Below, one piece after another: positions 1 through 16,559 of a stretch of DNA of 64,000 nt (positions within the stretch are counted from its first letter, which is position 1; the number at the start of each line of letters is the position of its first letter). The translations under genes were made by a program, and so were the position numbers. Origin of the DNA: Piromyces finnis (Eukaryota > Neocallimastigomycota > Neocallimastigomycetes > Neocallimastigales > Neocallimastigaceae); assembly GCA_002104945.1 (NCBI GenBank), contig MCFH01000052.1, positions 124,001 through 188,000 on the forward strand, read 5' to 3'. The notes beneath the pieces were generated by a model that did no database searches, was not told the origin of the DNA, and saw only the letters and a program-made list of their open reading frames with translations.

Positions 1-1510
1 ACATACTCATACATACTCACACATACTTTTATAACCTCACCATGTTATGTTCACTTTTCTCTTTGACATATTTTAATAATTATATTGTTAATATATTACA
101 ATATATTCTTATATTATTTTATTATATTTCATTTGTACCAATAATTTTATTTAATAATAAATTAATTATTGAAACTTTAATTAATATTTAAATTGAATTA
201 TTAAAAAAAAAGTGCATGTGTTAAGAAAAGAAAAAAAAAAGCATCAACAATCTTTACTTGTAAATATGGATACGAGGATACTTGTAAATACTTTTATTTA
301 CAAGTATTCTATCATTAATTATTAGATTCATACTCCTATACCTGAAATCATATTTGTAAAGTATCTATAAATCTACTTTTCATCATACTTTTTTTTATAT
401 TGTTTTATGTAGGTAAAAAAAAAAAGTCTTGTACATTAAACTTTTCATTCATTACAATTTATTTATCTTTTTTGTTCAGATATTCGCCTTTATCCTTAAT
501 AATCAATACTAAGTAATATGTCTAAAGTATTAATTCCTATTATACTTCTAGGTATAGGAATTAATATAAAGTATATATTATAACTTTATAACTACACATC
601 ATTTTTTTATCTGTAGTATATCGCCATAACTAGTCAGTGTTTGGTAAAACACTTTATAATAAAATGTTTATTTAAAGTATAGGCTTTTCATTTTTTGATT
701 TGAATTTATTTATTATATTATGCATTCATTCATTTACTTTTTATAGTTATTTATTTACATATTCACTTAATTTTATAAAAATGTAAAATACCAAAAAAGC
801 AAAATTTTAAAATTAATGTTACACAAGTATTTCATCTTCTATGACACAAAATAGTTAATGTATGTTTAAATATAAAATAAATAAATTTTTATAATATTAA
901 TCAATGGATATTTTCTATAACAAATAAATATTTATATATAGTTAATTGGGATTAATATATTATTTAATATATTATTAATTAAAAGTTAAATTTTAATTTA
1001 TATTAAATTTTGAATTTTTTTTTTTTTTTTTTTTTCCTTTTATAAACTAAACAAAAAAAGAAAGAAAGAAAAAAAAGGAATGTTGTCAATGGAACATTTC
1101 TTTTTATAATTAAATAATAATAGTAATAAAAAAAAAAAAGAAAGAAAGAAAGAATAATATTAATAATACTAATAACAATATTATTATCATATTTTTATTA
1201 AAAATACCTGATAATTAAGAATAAATAAATTTATTTTTTCTTTCCTATTAAATAGTTGATAACAATTTAAAAAGAAAAAAAGTTTCATTTCCTTTTTTTT
1301 TATATATATATTTTAACCTAATTCTGATTAAAATATACGTTTATCTATATAAAAAAAGAACATTTATGAAATAAAACTTTTGTTATCAATGAAATATAAA
1401 AATATTAACAATTGAATAAAATTAAAAATTAAAAATATCAAAAATAATAATACTTGTAATTAATTAAACCATTTAAAAAAAAAAAAGTATAATTAACAAA
1501 TATCAAAGAA

Positions 1511-1541
<31 letters not shown>

Positions 1542-2011
1542 GCAAAGAAAATAAAAACAAAATTTAAAATAAAAACGAGTAATTAAAAAAAAAAATACTC
1601 AAAAAAAGCTTTTTTTAAAAAAAAAATAATAATACATAACTTAGCGTAACACGCATATATTTAATATATTAAAGTTTTAGTTTCTGCAGCTGCAGTTTTT
1701 TTTAAAGTTAACAATAAAAAAATTACTATTGTTATTATTATCTGCATAGATAATATACATAAAAAGTAAATACATATTTTGTAGAATATATTATTACCAA
1801 TTCTTTTTATTTTATTATATCCATTTAAAAAGAAAAAGAAAATATAAATCAACTCATTTTATATATCAACAATTTAAAAAAAAAAAAAACTTTTTATTTA
1901 TATAAATTTCTTATTTTTTTAAACCATTGAAAAAAAAAAAAAGTATTTTTCTTTTTTTCATTTTATATATTATAGTTTAATTTAAAATAATATAAAGTTA
2001 ATAGTTTAAAA
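1..2011. other. AT-rich intergenic region, no gene seen
   Basis: Homopolymer A/T tracts and short microsatellites, including an ATA repeat near 1510-1541. Two small inverted repeats are visible: a 13-bp-arm hairpin near 528-566 (TTAATTCCTAT paired with ATAGGAATTAA) and repeated ACTTGTAAATA / TATTTACAAGT arms near 255-305. Open frames here are K/N/I/F homopolymer translations without domain features. The 3' part presumably holds the promoter and 5' UTR of the kinase gene that starts at 2012. Confidence 0.6.
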
Positions 2012-6456
<4,445 letters not shown>

Positions 6457-6528
6457 ATTAGGTTAATAGAGTCAAAACTAGGCGAGCCAAAATGAAAAAC
6501 ATCATAAAATTTGTCATTGATATTTATG

Positions 6529-6571
<43 letters not shown>

Positions 6572-7599
6572 AATTACATTGATAAATAAATAAACTATTT
6601 TTTTAATATCCACATTCACATTCACTCTTTTTATATTTTATAAAATAAATTATTTCAATATTTAAAAAAAAAAAAAAATATTAAAAGTGGACTTTTTTTT
6701 GATAAAAAATAGATATACTGAATATATAAAGAAATAAACTCTTTTTGTGTGTGTGTCCTTTTTTTAAAAAAAAAAAAAATCAACATTTTTATTTCATTTT
6801 ATATATAGAAATATAAATATATAATTTATTTACAAATATATATAGTTTTTTTTTTTTTTTTCTATTTTCTATTTTCTATATTATTTTTCTATTTCTTTTC
6901 TGTCAAATCTTTTGATATTTTACCTAAAATATTAATATCTTTTTTTTTTTTTTTTTTGTAGTAACAAAATGTAATACACATATATATATTCATTGGAAGG
7001 AGGGGTAAAAAATATATATATATATATATTGTGGGATGATAATAAGATGGAAAAAAAAAAAAAAAAAGTCGTCTATATGATATTAATGATATTAAAAAAA
7101 AAAAAAAAAAGTTGAATTAAAGTATCGAATTAAATTAATAATATTGTATTTTTTGTTGTTGTTTTTGTTGTTCTTGTCGTTGTTGTTATTACTATTATCA
7201 TTAGGTATTGTTTGTTTTTTTCTTTCTTTCTTTCCACTTTCCACTTTCTTTAAATTTGAACTTTATTTTTATTTTTAAAAAAAAAAAAAGGCAATTATTA
7301 TTATTCAAAAATATAAAACATATTAAATTGATACCAATATTGTTTCTTTTTTTTTTTTTTTTTTTTTGGATTCTACGTTTCTATGTTTCTATGTCAAACC
7401 AAAGAAAATAGAGAATTGGAAATATTTATAGTTGAAAAAAATAAAGGATAGTATAGTTGATAAAGAATAAAATTACACTATTATTGTAATATTATTTATA
7501 TATTTTGATATAAATAGATATATTATATAATAATAATAATAAATTAGTATTAAAACACCTATAATAAAAATTCTTTATTACTACAATTAAATTTATTCA
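6457..7599. other. AT-rich intergenic region between convergent genes
   Basis: This lies between the 3' ends of the kinase (+) and the ELOF1 gene (-). It holds poly(A), poly(T), TA and TTG runs only. Open frames are homopolymer artefacts (F, K, L, I) and I see no exon-like segment. Confidence 0.6.
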
Positions 7600-8263
7600 T
7601 TAAAAATTACTTGATCCTGGATTCAATTCTTCACAAGCATCTATTTATATATTTAAAAAAAAAAAAAAAAAAAGGAAAAAAATTAATATTAAATTGCGAC
7701 TTTAAAATTATTAATGTATTCCTATATATTCATAACAATGGTTTTCTAATATATTTATATTAGAAATTTACCTATCCAGTCCGAATATACATCAATTGGA
7801 TGACTTAATGCTAATGGTTATTTTTAAAATAAATATATATATATATTTATTTAAAAGAATAGTTAATCATAGTAATCAATAATCAATAATCCATAATTAT
7901 ATTATTTTGTATATATATATATATTTAATCTTTTTTTTTTTTTTTTTTTTTTTTTTTTGCAATTAAAAAACTATTTGATATAAAATTATTATAATTTCAA
8001 TAAAAAAAAAAAAGTGAATTTAAATAAATATATTTACAATTAATTGGACTTTGATAATTGGCACCACATACACGACATCTTAATTCACCGACTTTAGTTT
8101 CTTGAATCCTTTATATATATATATTGTTATTGTTGATTTATTTGTTTATAATTAAAAAAAAAAAAAAAAAAATTGATGTGATTGTTATTTTTATAAAATT
8201 ATAATTTATAAATTATAACAATAAATGAAAATTCGGATATTATTATTTATAATAAATGATATT

Positions 8264-8295
<32 letters not shown>

Positions 8296-8644
8296 GAGTG
8301 GAAATTGGTTGATTGATTGATTTATAATGAGAGTATATAAATGTATTTTTTTTTTATAAAATATAATAATTTCAACAAGTTATTATTATAGTGTTACATA
8401 ATGTTATATATAAAAGTAAAAAAAAAAAAAAAAAAAAGGTTAGTAACTTTATAATAATTGAGGGGTTTTTTTTAAAAAAAAAAAAAAAATAATAATAACT
8501 GTTAATAAAAAAAAAAAAAAAAAAGGATGGTTACATTTTAACTGAAATTGATTTTTCATGGTTACAAAAAAGACAATTGAATTGAGTATCTAAAACTGGC
8601 TTCTTTCTAACGACAGCCTTTCTCTTAGCCTTTCTCTTACCCAT
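7600..8644 (-). CDS. ELF1: Transcription elongation factor 1 (Elf1/ELOF1 family)
   Basis: Four exons on the minus strand: 8644-8535, 8108-8038, 7810-7772 and 7640-7600. They sum to 261 nt (86 aa), about the usual size of Elf1. The protein starts [15 protein letters not shown], a basic tail typical of the family. It then has the zinc ribbon CLFCNHEKS (first CxxC) and CRVCGANYQ (second CxxC), and ends in the conserved [14 protein letters not shown] motif plus a short tail. All junctions are GT-AG and phases agree. Elf1 binds RNA polymerase II, helps it pass nucleosomes and takes part in transcription-coupled repair; that role is known from the family. The initiator ATG is the first one of the reading frame and is preceded by a T-rich leader. 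Confidence 0.95.
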
Positions 8645-9853
8645 TTTCTTTCTTTTTTTTTTTTTTTTTTATTTTCTTTCTTTTTATTATAACTTTTTTT
8701 TTTTTTTCTTTTCTTTTGTTTGATGATTACAAAAAAAAAATAAAAAAAAAAAATTGTTTCAAAGAATTAATTTTTTTTTATTTATTTTTTTTAAAATTAA
8801 TTAATAAATCAGTTTAAAATTTGCCACATTTATATGGATATAATGTAAACAATTTCATAATTTTAATATTATTTTGTACAATTATTTTAATTTATTTTGA
8901 TTTAACGCCACGTTACTCAGTCCAAACTAAAAAAAGACATTAAAAAGAAAGAATGAAAAAAAGACATTAAAAAGAAGGAAGGAAGAAAGGAAGGAAGGAA
9001 GGAATGAAAAATAAAACAAAAAAAAAAAAAAAAGATTATATTATAGTTATGAAAACTTTTTTTATTTTTTTATTTTCAATTAAAAAGAGTTAATGAAATA
9101 AACATTGCCAATTATTAGGTATAATCCTAGTAATGATTAATGTTAATGCCAATAAACAATAACATTCTACTGAATACACTTTAAATCCTCTTTTTTTTAA
9201 AAAAAAAAAAAAAAAAAATGAATATATTTTGTTATAGAATTTTTATTTTTTATTATACACTTTAAATAATTAAGTTAATACTAAAAAAAAAAAAGTGGTG
9301 TATATATACATGTATGATGTATGTGATGGTGTATGTGTATGAAAAGAAAAGGAAAATAGCATATTTCAATTAAATAATAAACTTTCTATAAAAAAAAAAA
9401 AGAAAGAAAGAAAAAGAATGATATAGTTTAATTTTATTATATATTTATTTATTGAACTTGTTAAACCTTTCTTTTTGAAATATTCTTTTGTATTATAATA
9501 TATATTAATGCTGAATATAAAAAAAAAAATAAAGTATATATATTGTATTGTGTTATGTTATATCATCATTATGAATTATAATGATATTGGTATTAGTATT
9601 GGTATATATATATTTACCTTTTATTAATGATTTAAATAAAAAAAAAATAGTATCAAGTAATGGTATCATTTTAAATGAATAAAATAGTATAGAAAATAAA
9701 GTAATTCAATGTATCAAAATAAGTCAATAATGTTTATGTAGTTTTTTGTTGTTGTTGTTGTTGTTTTGCTATATCATGGTGTAAAAACACTAATTTGATT
9801 CTATCGTAATTGGATAAGCAATAAAAAAAATTTTTTTAAAAAAAAAAGGTACT
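8645..9853. other. AT-rich intergenic region
   Basis: Between the 5' end of ELF1 and the 3' end of the Csm3-like gene, both on the minus strand. Poly(A)/poly(T), AAGG repeats near 8978-9003 and a TTG repeat near 9744-9763. No exon-like segment recognised. Confidence 0.6.
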
Positions 9854-10496
9854 TTAAATTGCACTAGTAGAAGCCAACTCTAATATTGATTGTTCCTCTT
9901 GTTCTTGTTGTTGTTGTTGTTGTTGTTCTAATTCTCTTTGTCTTCTTAACTCTTCTTTTTTTTGACGTAATTTTTGTAATGCTCGTTCACGATTAATTCT
10001 CATGAAATTACGTTCTTCTTCCGTCAATGGATGATCTAGTCTAGATAATGAAACAGATGGTGGTGTTGATGATAAACCAGAATTTGTTTGAGTATTTGGA
10101 ATGGTGGTAGTGGTAGTGGTGGTATTTGATCCGGAAGGGAAAGGTTTAAATATATCTATATCCATATTGAAATTACCACCAACTTCAGCTAATGGATCCT
10201 CATCCGCTCTAATAATACCAGATGTATTATATTCATCTGTCTCATACTTTTTTCTGTATTTATTTGCTTCTTTCCATGTTGAATATGCAATCTGTTGGAT
10301 AGACACAAAATTATTTTATGAATTAAAGTAAAAAAAAAAAAAAATACATATGATTTAAAAATTAAAAAAAATAGTTTTAATATATGAAATTTTATATATA
10401 TAAAAGTTTGACCATTAGCATTTATAATAAAAAATAATTTGAATAATGATTTATTAAATAACAACCATTAATATAAAAAAATAAATCGTATGAAAA

Positions 10497-10537
<41 letters not shown>

Positions 10538-10778
10538 CTCTTAAACTTTTTTCGGTACAAAGTTTTTCTACTCTTTCAACAATAGATTTAAACTTTAAAC
10601 GAGGATACAAGTTATGACCCCAAATTTGATAAACATTAATTAAACGATTTAAATTTTCTTTCTATAAACATTATTATAAAAAAAAAAGTGTATATTGTAG
10701 TTGTTATTAATTACTATTATTATTATTATTATTATTCTAATTATTATTACTCTAATTATTATTCTAATTATTATTCTA

Positions 10779-10810
<32 letters not shown>

Positions 10811-10838
10811 CATTATTATTATTATTATTATTATTATC

Positions 10839-10906
<68 letters not shown>

Positions 10907-11547
10907 CAGTATTATTATTATCATTCTAATTATTATTATTATTCTAATTATTATTATTATTCTAATTATTATTATTATTATTATCTTCATTCTATTTTAA
11001 TAAAATAATTTTTAAAATTTTAAAAAAAGTATTGAAAAATCATTAAAATTAATATTTTTAAATTCTTTTTTTTTTTTTACCTCATGTCCTTTTCCTTTTT
11101 TAAAATTAGTTTTAGATAAAAGAGTTTGTAATTTTCTTATACCATTATCATTACCATTTCTATCTAATAAACTAAAAAATAGTTGTGAGGAAATACATAT
11201 ACATAGATATAGATTATATAGAAAAATTTATATAAATAAATAAATTAATTTTCAATCAAATTTATAATGATAAAAAGGTTTTTGGTATGCAAGGCATTAT
11301 TTTTCAATTTAATTTTTTTTTTTTTTTTTTTTAAAAAAAATAATTACACATTAGCATCCAATTTTGGTAATGGTTTACGATTTATTCTTTTTCTTTGAGG
11401 TTCGGCTGAAGCTTCTTCACCAGCTTCAGGTCTAATTTCAGAATGAGAAGTAACTTCTTGTTCTCTTTCCGATTCAGTTTCTTCTGAAATATCCTCAAAA
11501 CCTAGGATATTTTCCATGGTATCTTCTTCACCCATATAATAGTCCAT
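9854..11547 (-). CDS. CSM3: Replication fork protection factor, Csm3/Swi3/TIPIN family
   Basis: Four exons on the minus strand: 11547-11348, 11171-11081, 10661-10539 and 10291-9854. They total 852 nt (283 aa) and phases agree. The N-terminus is acidic (MDYYMGEEDTMENILGFED), then basic (RKRINRKPLPKLD). The Swi3 domain follows, recognisable by PKLD, a leucine-rich helix, FKKGKGHE, then WGHNLYPRLKFKSIVERVEKL, close to the family pattern. The C-terminus is a poly-Thr and poly-Gln region with an ELRRQRE coiled-coil-like stretch. In other eukaryotes this protein pairs with Tof1/Swi1/Timeless at replication forks and supports the S-phase checkpoint. The last exon starts after an AACAG acceptor, inside an open frame that has an upstream ATG at 10306; that ATG lies in the intron and is not used in this model. 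Confidence 0.85.
10705..10990. repeat. ATT/TTA microsatellite in the CSM3 intron
   Basis: About 285 bases of TTA-type trinucleotides, interrupted at intervals by CTAA, TCA and CAG variants, lie in the intron between exons 2 and 3. All frames on both strands are open here only because the unit is a trinucleotide. Confidence 0.9.
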
Positions 11548-13037
11548 TTTCTTAAAATAAAATAATTTATAAAATAATAATGTTTGTATACAGATATATA
11601 TAGTTTTTTTTTTTTCTTTACTAAATTTAAATAATCATAACAATAATAAATGATACTAATTTATTTATTATAATAGCTATTTCTTTATTTATTTATAATA
11701 ATGACAATTTTAAATTTTAAATTTTAAAAAAAAAAATTAAAAAAAAAAATAAAAATAAAAAAATTTTTTTTTTTCATTGTACACTATTTAAATATTAAAA
11801 AAAAAAAAAAAATTAATTGAAAAAAGGAAAAAACTTTTTTAAAAAAAAAAAAGTGGAATTGGTGGAATTGGTGGAATTGATAATTAATTAAAAAAAAACA
11901 AGGCACGGAATTCTTTCCACACACTTTTTTTAACATTAAAATGATTTTTTTTTTTTTTAAAACCTTAAAAAGACAAAATTTTCTTTTTTTTTTTTTTACT
12001 TTATTTGATTTTTTTTTATAATAAAATAAAAAAAGAATGGTGTGAATAATAATTGTTTTTAATGATAATAAGCAAATATACACTTTTTTTATAAAATATT
12101 CTTGTTGGAATGAAAGTTTCTTTATATATATATATAGGTTTAAACATATAAAAGTATTTACATCAATTTTTTTTTATAGAAGTAAAAAAAAAGGCCATTT
12201 AAAATTTCTTTTTTTAAAAAAAAAAAGTTATTAGTACTGTTAATTTTAAAAAAAAAAAAAATTTAAGTTCTTCATCTTTCAATACTACAATTAAAAATTA
12301 AAAATCCCATTTTATCCTAATTAATAAAAAAAAAAGGGTTTTTTTCTTTTTTTTTTCTTTTTTTTTTTTTGACTTCTTTTGGCCTAGGTAACTTTTTTCT
12401 TTTTGGCCATTTCTTGCTCTATTAATTCTTTGGATTTCTATTGGTTCATTTTCGTTTTTTAAATCTTGGAGATAATTAAAATTAATTGAATTGAAATATA
12501 ATGTAATATATAGTATACACATATTAAATTAAATCAACACCTGTTATAAATTATATCAATAAATGTATAATTATATATTTAAATAAATTAGTAATAATTT
12601 ATATTATAATTAAATAGATATATAATTATATTTTTAGATAAATTTTTAAAATAAAATAAAATTTAAATTTTTTTTTTTAAAAAAAAGGTTGATAGTTTTT
12701 TAAAAAAAAAAAAAACATTTTTTTTCTTTATTAAAAGAACATAACAAAAAAGGAAGGAAAAGAAGGAAGGAAAGGAAGGAAATAAAAAAATATTTAAATA
12801 AAAAAAACCCAAAAAAAAAACCAAAAAAAAATCATTTTCAATTTCACTAAAAATTTCAATTTTTTTTTTTTTTTAATGAAATAAAAATACAATACACACG
12901 CCATAAAGAGAGGAAAGAGAGACGCATAAAAATATTCTAAAAATAAAAGAAAAAATAAAATAAAATAAAAAAAAAGGAAGAAGAATAGTCATTATCAACT
13001 TTATCTGTTTAATAATAATATTTAAAAAAAAAAAAAA
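11548..13037. other. AT-rich intergenic region between divergent CSM3 and HydE genes
   Basis: Mostly A/T tracts, with AAGG repeats near 12755-12781. Minus 12298-12460 has slightly richer coding character (a Glu/Asn/Lys stretch ending in poly-Lys). I could not join it to a plausible start, acceptor or family, so it is not called as a gene. The 3' portion should hold the HydE promoter. Confidence 0.5.
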
Positions 13038-15085
13038 ATGTTCACATCCATCACACTTGGTAGAATCAACCATTCTGGAATGAAGATTTCCAATTTAAAA
13101 CAAACTGTCTTTTCTTCTAAATCTTTATTAAATAATTCATGTATTAAAAGTCAAATAGGGTCTTTTTCAATCCCTATTCCAAAACAAAAATTATATTTTT
13201 CTACTAAATCTATTGAAAATTTAAATAATAAAGATACCAGTAAGTAATGGTCTTGTTGAAATATCTTTTGTACAAAATTCATATAAATGTTTTTTTCTTT
13301 CTTAAAAAAAGTAGAATAATTTATTTAAAAAAAGTTTTCTACTAATGGTGTTACTTTATTTTTTTTAAAAAATTACACAAAGAAGAAAAAAGAAAAAAAA
13401 AAAAAGCAATAAAATAAGAATTCAAAACTAAATTTCAAATTTCATTTTCTCAAATTATTTTTTTTAATCTTTTATAAAAAAAAATAAAAATAGCTGCCTT
13501 TAAAAATTTCTTAGGTTTAAGGTAGTAAAACATAAAACATACAATAGTCGTGTTAATATATAAAAGTATTAAAAATCATTAACTTTTTTTTCTTTTTTCA
13601 AATATCTATAAATATTAATATGTATATAATGTATATGATGTATATGATGTATATTATTATCACCATACACAATTTATTATGATATTGATGGTTAGTTCCT
13701 TGGAACCGGGACAAATTTTAAAATTAAATAGAAATGAACTACAAGCTTTAATTACTTGTAAAGATAATAAAGTTATTCAAGCAATGTATCATCATGCTGA
13801 AAGTATTACACAACGTTTCTTTGGGAATAAAATATATTTGAGAGGTATTGTTGAATTTTCAAATGAATGTGAAAAAAATTGTAAATATTGCGGGGTAAGA
13901 CGTAGTGTTAAAAGTGTTAAAAGATATTGTATGGATAAAGAAGAAATATTAAAATGTAGTGATGTTGTCTATAACAATGGCTATGGTACATTTATGTTAC
14001 AATCTGGAGAAATAACTACACCGGAACGTTTAGAATGGTTAGAAGACGTTGTTAGGTCAATTAAAAAAAGAAGTCGTGAATTAGAATCAAAAACATTTAA
14101 TCGACCATTAAGCGAATGTAAAGGTTTACAAATTGCATTAAGTGTCGGTGAATTATCATCTGAAAATTATCAAAGACTTTATGATGCTGGAGCAAGAAGG
14201 TAAAATAAAATAAATGAAATGGGTGTAAGCAATAACTACATGTAATTATATGTAGGTTAATGCTTCAATGATCTATCTATTAATTTATATAGTTATATCT
14301 ATATCTACTTTTTTATATTTACTTATTAATTATTATTAATTATAATTATTAATAATTCTTTTTATCATCTATGATATATTATTATAATTATTAATTATTA
14401 TTATCATCTATGATGTATTATTATCCTGTTATTCTATTATCATAAAAGATATTTATTAAGAATTGAAAGTTCTAATCCAAAACTTTATGCTAAACTACAT
14501 CCAAAAGATCATCATTGGGAAGTAAGACATCAATGTCTTTTAGATCTTAAACGAATTGGTTATCAAACTGGTACTGGTATATTAATTGGTGTTCCCTACC
14601 AAACTTCCTGGGATATTGCTGATGATATTCTTTATTTAGATCGTCTTGGAGCACATATGATTGGTATGGGCCCTTATGTTTATCAATCCAATACACCTAT
14701 TGGTAACTATTGGAAATTAACGGTAGGAAAAACAATTAAAACAGAAGAAGATCAAAAGAACTATCATCAATACCTTAAAGATCTTACTATTCGTGTTTAC
14801 GCCCTAACACGTATTGTTATGGGTTATGCTAATATCGCAGCAACAACTGCTTTAATTGCTTTAGCTCCTAATGCCCGTCAAGAAGCTCTTGTTTCCGGTT
14901 GTAATTTAGTTATGCCAATTATTACCCCAGATGAATTTAGAAAAGAGTATTCCCTTTACAAAGGAAAATCAGAAGTAGTAGCTCATCGTGAAAACTTGAT
15001 TAAACTTATACATTCTATTGGTAAGGAACCTGTCTTTTTCGAATGGGGCGATGCAATTTCTCATCCTATGGAAAATAAAAAATAA
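13038..15085 (+). CDS. hydE: [FeFe]-hydrogenase maturase HydE (radical SAM), probably hydrogenosomal
   Basis: Four exons: 13038-13239, 13494-13521, 13696-14199 and 14449-15085. They sum to 1371 nt (456 aa) and all phases agree. The radical-SAM cluster motif is CEKNCKYC (Cys135, 139, 142), C-X3-C-X2-C. Downstream are YGTFMLQSGE, the IESSNPKLYAKLHP segment, TGTGILIGVPYQT and MIGMGPYVYQSNTP, which fit HydE better than biotin synthase. HydE works with HydF and HydG to build the H-cluster of [FeFe] hydrogenase; in this pathway it acts in making the bridging dithiolate. The first ~65 residues are rich in Ser, Lys, Asn and Ile and poor in acids, and are absent from bacterial HydE (about 350 aa), so they look like a hydrogenosomal import presequence. 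Exon 2 is only 28 nt and was placed by phase and splice sites; it is the least certain part. Confidence 0.92.
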
Positions 15086-15526
15086 ATAAAAAATAAAAAA
15101 ATTTGAATCAGTATATTAACAATAAAAAATCTATATGAGAAAATAAAGTTTTCTCTTTCCCTAAAAAAAAAAAAAAAAAAAAACCATTCCATCATTCTCT
15201 TTAAAAACTTTTTTCTTTTTTAAAAAATATATATATATATATATACATAAAACAATGTTAATTTAAACCATAAATATTACCTTTTTATTATATAAATATA
15301 TATATATAAAATAAAAAAAAAACCTTTCTAAATTAAAATTCAAATTATAAATATCATAATAATAAATGATAATAAATATATGCCTATAAATAACAATTAT
15401 ATATATTTAATGAATTTTATTATTTATATTCTTTATAAATATTAGAAATAATCTTTTTTTTTTAATCTATTTATACAAAGCAAATACTTTTTTAGTATAT
15501 ATAAATATAACTTCAAATACTAAATT

Positions 15527-15563
<37 letters not shown>

Positions 15564-15645
15564 CAATGAAACAGCAGTAATATTACTAATTCTATTTTTA
15601 TAAAATATTTTATAAATTGATTTTTAACTATATAATAATATTGGA

Positions 15646-15673
<28 letters not shown>
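15086..15673. other. AT-rich 3' intergenic region
   Basis: The HydE 3' flank holds A and T homopolymers, including a ~32-nt poly(T) near 15527-15558, and TA repeats. No gene seen. Confidence 0.6.
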
Positions 15674-15681
<8 letters not shown>

Positions 15682-16262
15682 TAATAACAATAAAGCTGTC
15701 GGGTTTATTACTATCAAACTGTGGTACAAAGGTAATATTGTTTGTAATAACGTCTTTAAATTTATTTTTATTAGAAATTATATTACTATCTCTTCGATAA
15801 AACGATAAGGTACTCATGGCATGTCCATCACTAATTAATTCAATATCATCAGCATTTAATTTTCTAAATCCATCCAAATTTTCAAAATGTGAATCAATAT
15901 TTCCATTCATTTCATCACCCCTATTATTATTAATAATAATAGCATTGCTATCATTAGTTTCGATTTTAAAGGTATCCGATAATATGCTCTCACTATGTTA
16001 ACCCTAATCTACGAATAACTAATGTTTTAGCTTTTTTATACAACTCTTTAAATTGTGATTTCCTTTTCTTTAGTTTCGTTATTCTTTATTGTCTTTCCGA
16101 TTTTTTTTTCTTATCTCTCTTAAACTTGGAATAAAGTCAACTATATCTTTTAATTTTTTTTTTGGATTTTTACTAATAATAATTTTCATAAATTCAAAAT
16201 CTGCATCCTTAACCATACCTCCATCATAATCTCCAACAAATAAAATTAATAATGACAATGGA
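15674..16262 (-). pseudogene. Decayed tail downstream of ankyrin pseudogene, unidentified
   Basis: Two minus-strand open segments, 16262-16079 (Lys-rich C-terminus) and 15910-15674, lie in line with the ankyrin pseudogene. Stops and frameshifts separate them around 15990-16080. Codon use looks protein-like (acidic and hydrophilic, for example SKNPKKKLKDIVDF and DGFRKLNADDIELISDG), but I recognise no domain. They may be the C-terminal part of the same broken gene or an independent remnant. Confidence 0.4.
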
Positions 16263-16559
16263 ATATCCAAATGATTGTAGGGACAATAATAGGATAGGTT
16301 TTAGTAATAATTATTAATAAACCATTTAATTCTATTCATCTTTATTAAAAATTTTATATCAATAAAAATAAAATATGATAGTCATTTTATATTTATTAAT
16401 TTATTATTTTAAAAAAAAAAAAATTATAAATATATTTTTATTTTTTATTATTTATTTACTGAGAATTCCAAGGTATACAAAAATTTATAAAAGTATACAT
16501 AAAAAATGCGTTTACATTATAACATTAACAAAAAGAAAATATGAAATATTATTTTGCTC

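Noticed and set aside
7208-7411. Plus-strand open frame rich in Phe, Leu and Lys
   Set aside because: Built from T- and A-homopolymers between convergent genes, with no domain or splice context.
10649-11008. Poly-Ile and poly-Tyr open frames on both strands
   Set aside because: They are translations of a TTA/ATT microsatellite inside the CSM3 intron; every frame is open for that reason.
12298-12522. Possible small minus-strand gene with Glu/Asn/Lys-rich product
   Set aside because: No family match, no convincing start or splice sites, and a poly-Lys end from an A-tract; kept only as a note in the intergenic entry.
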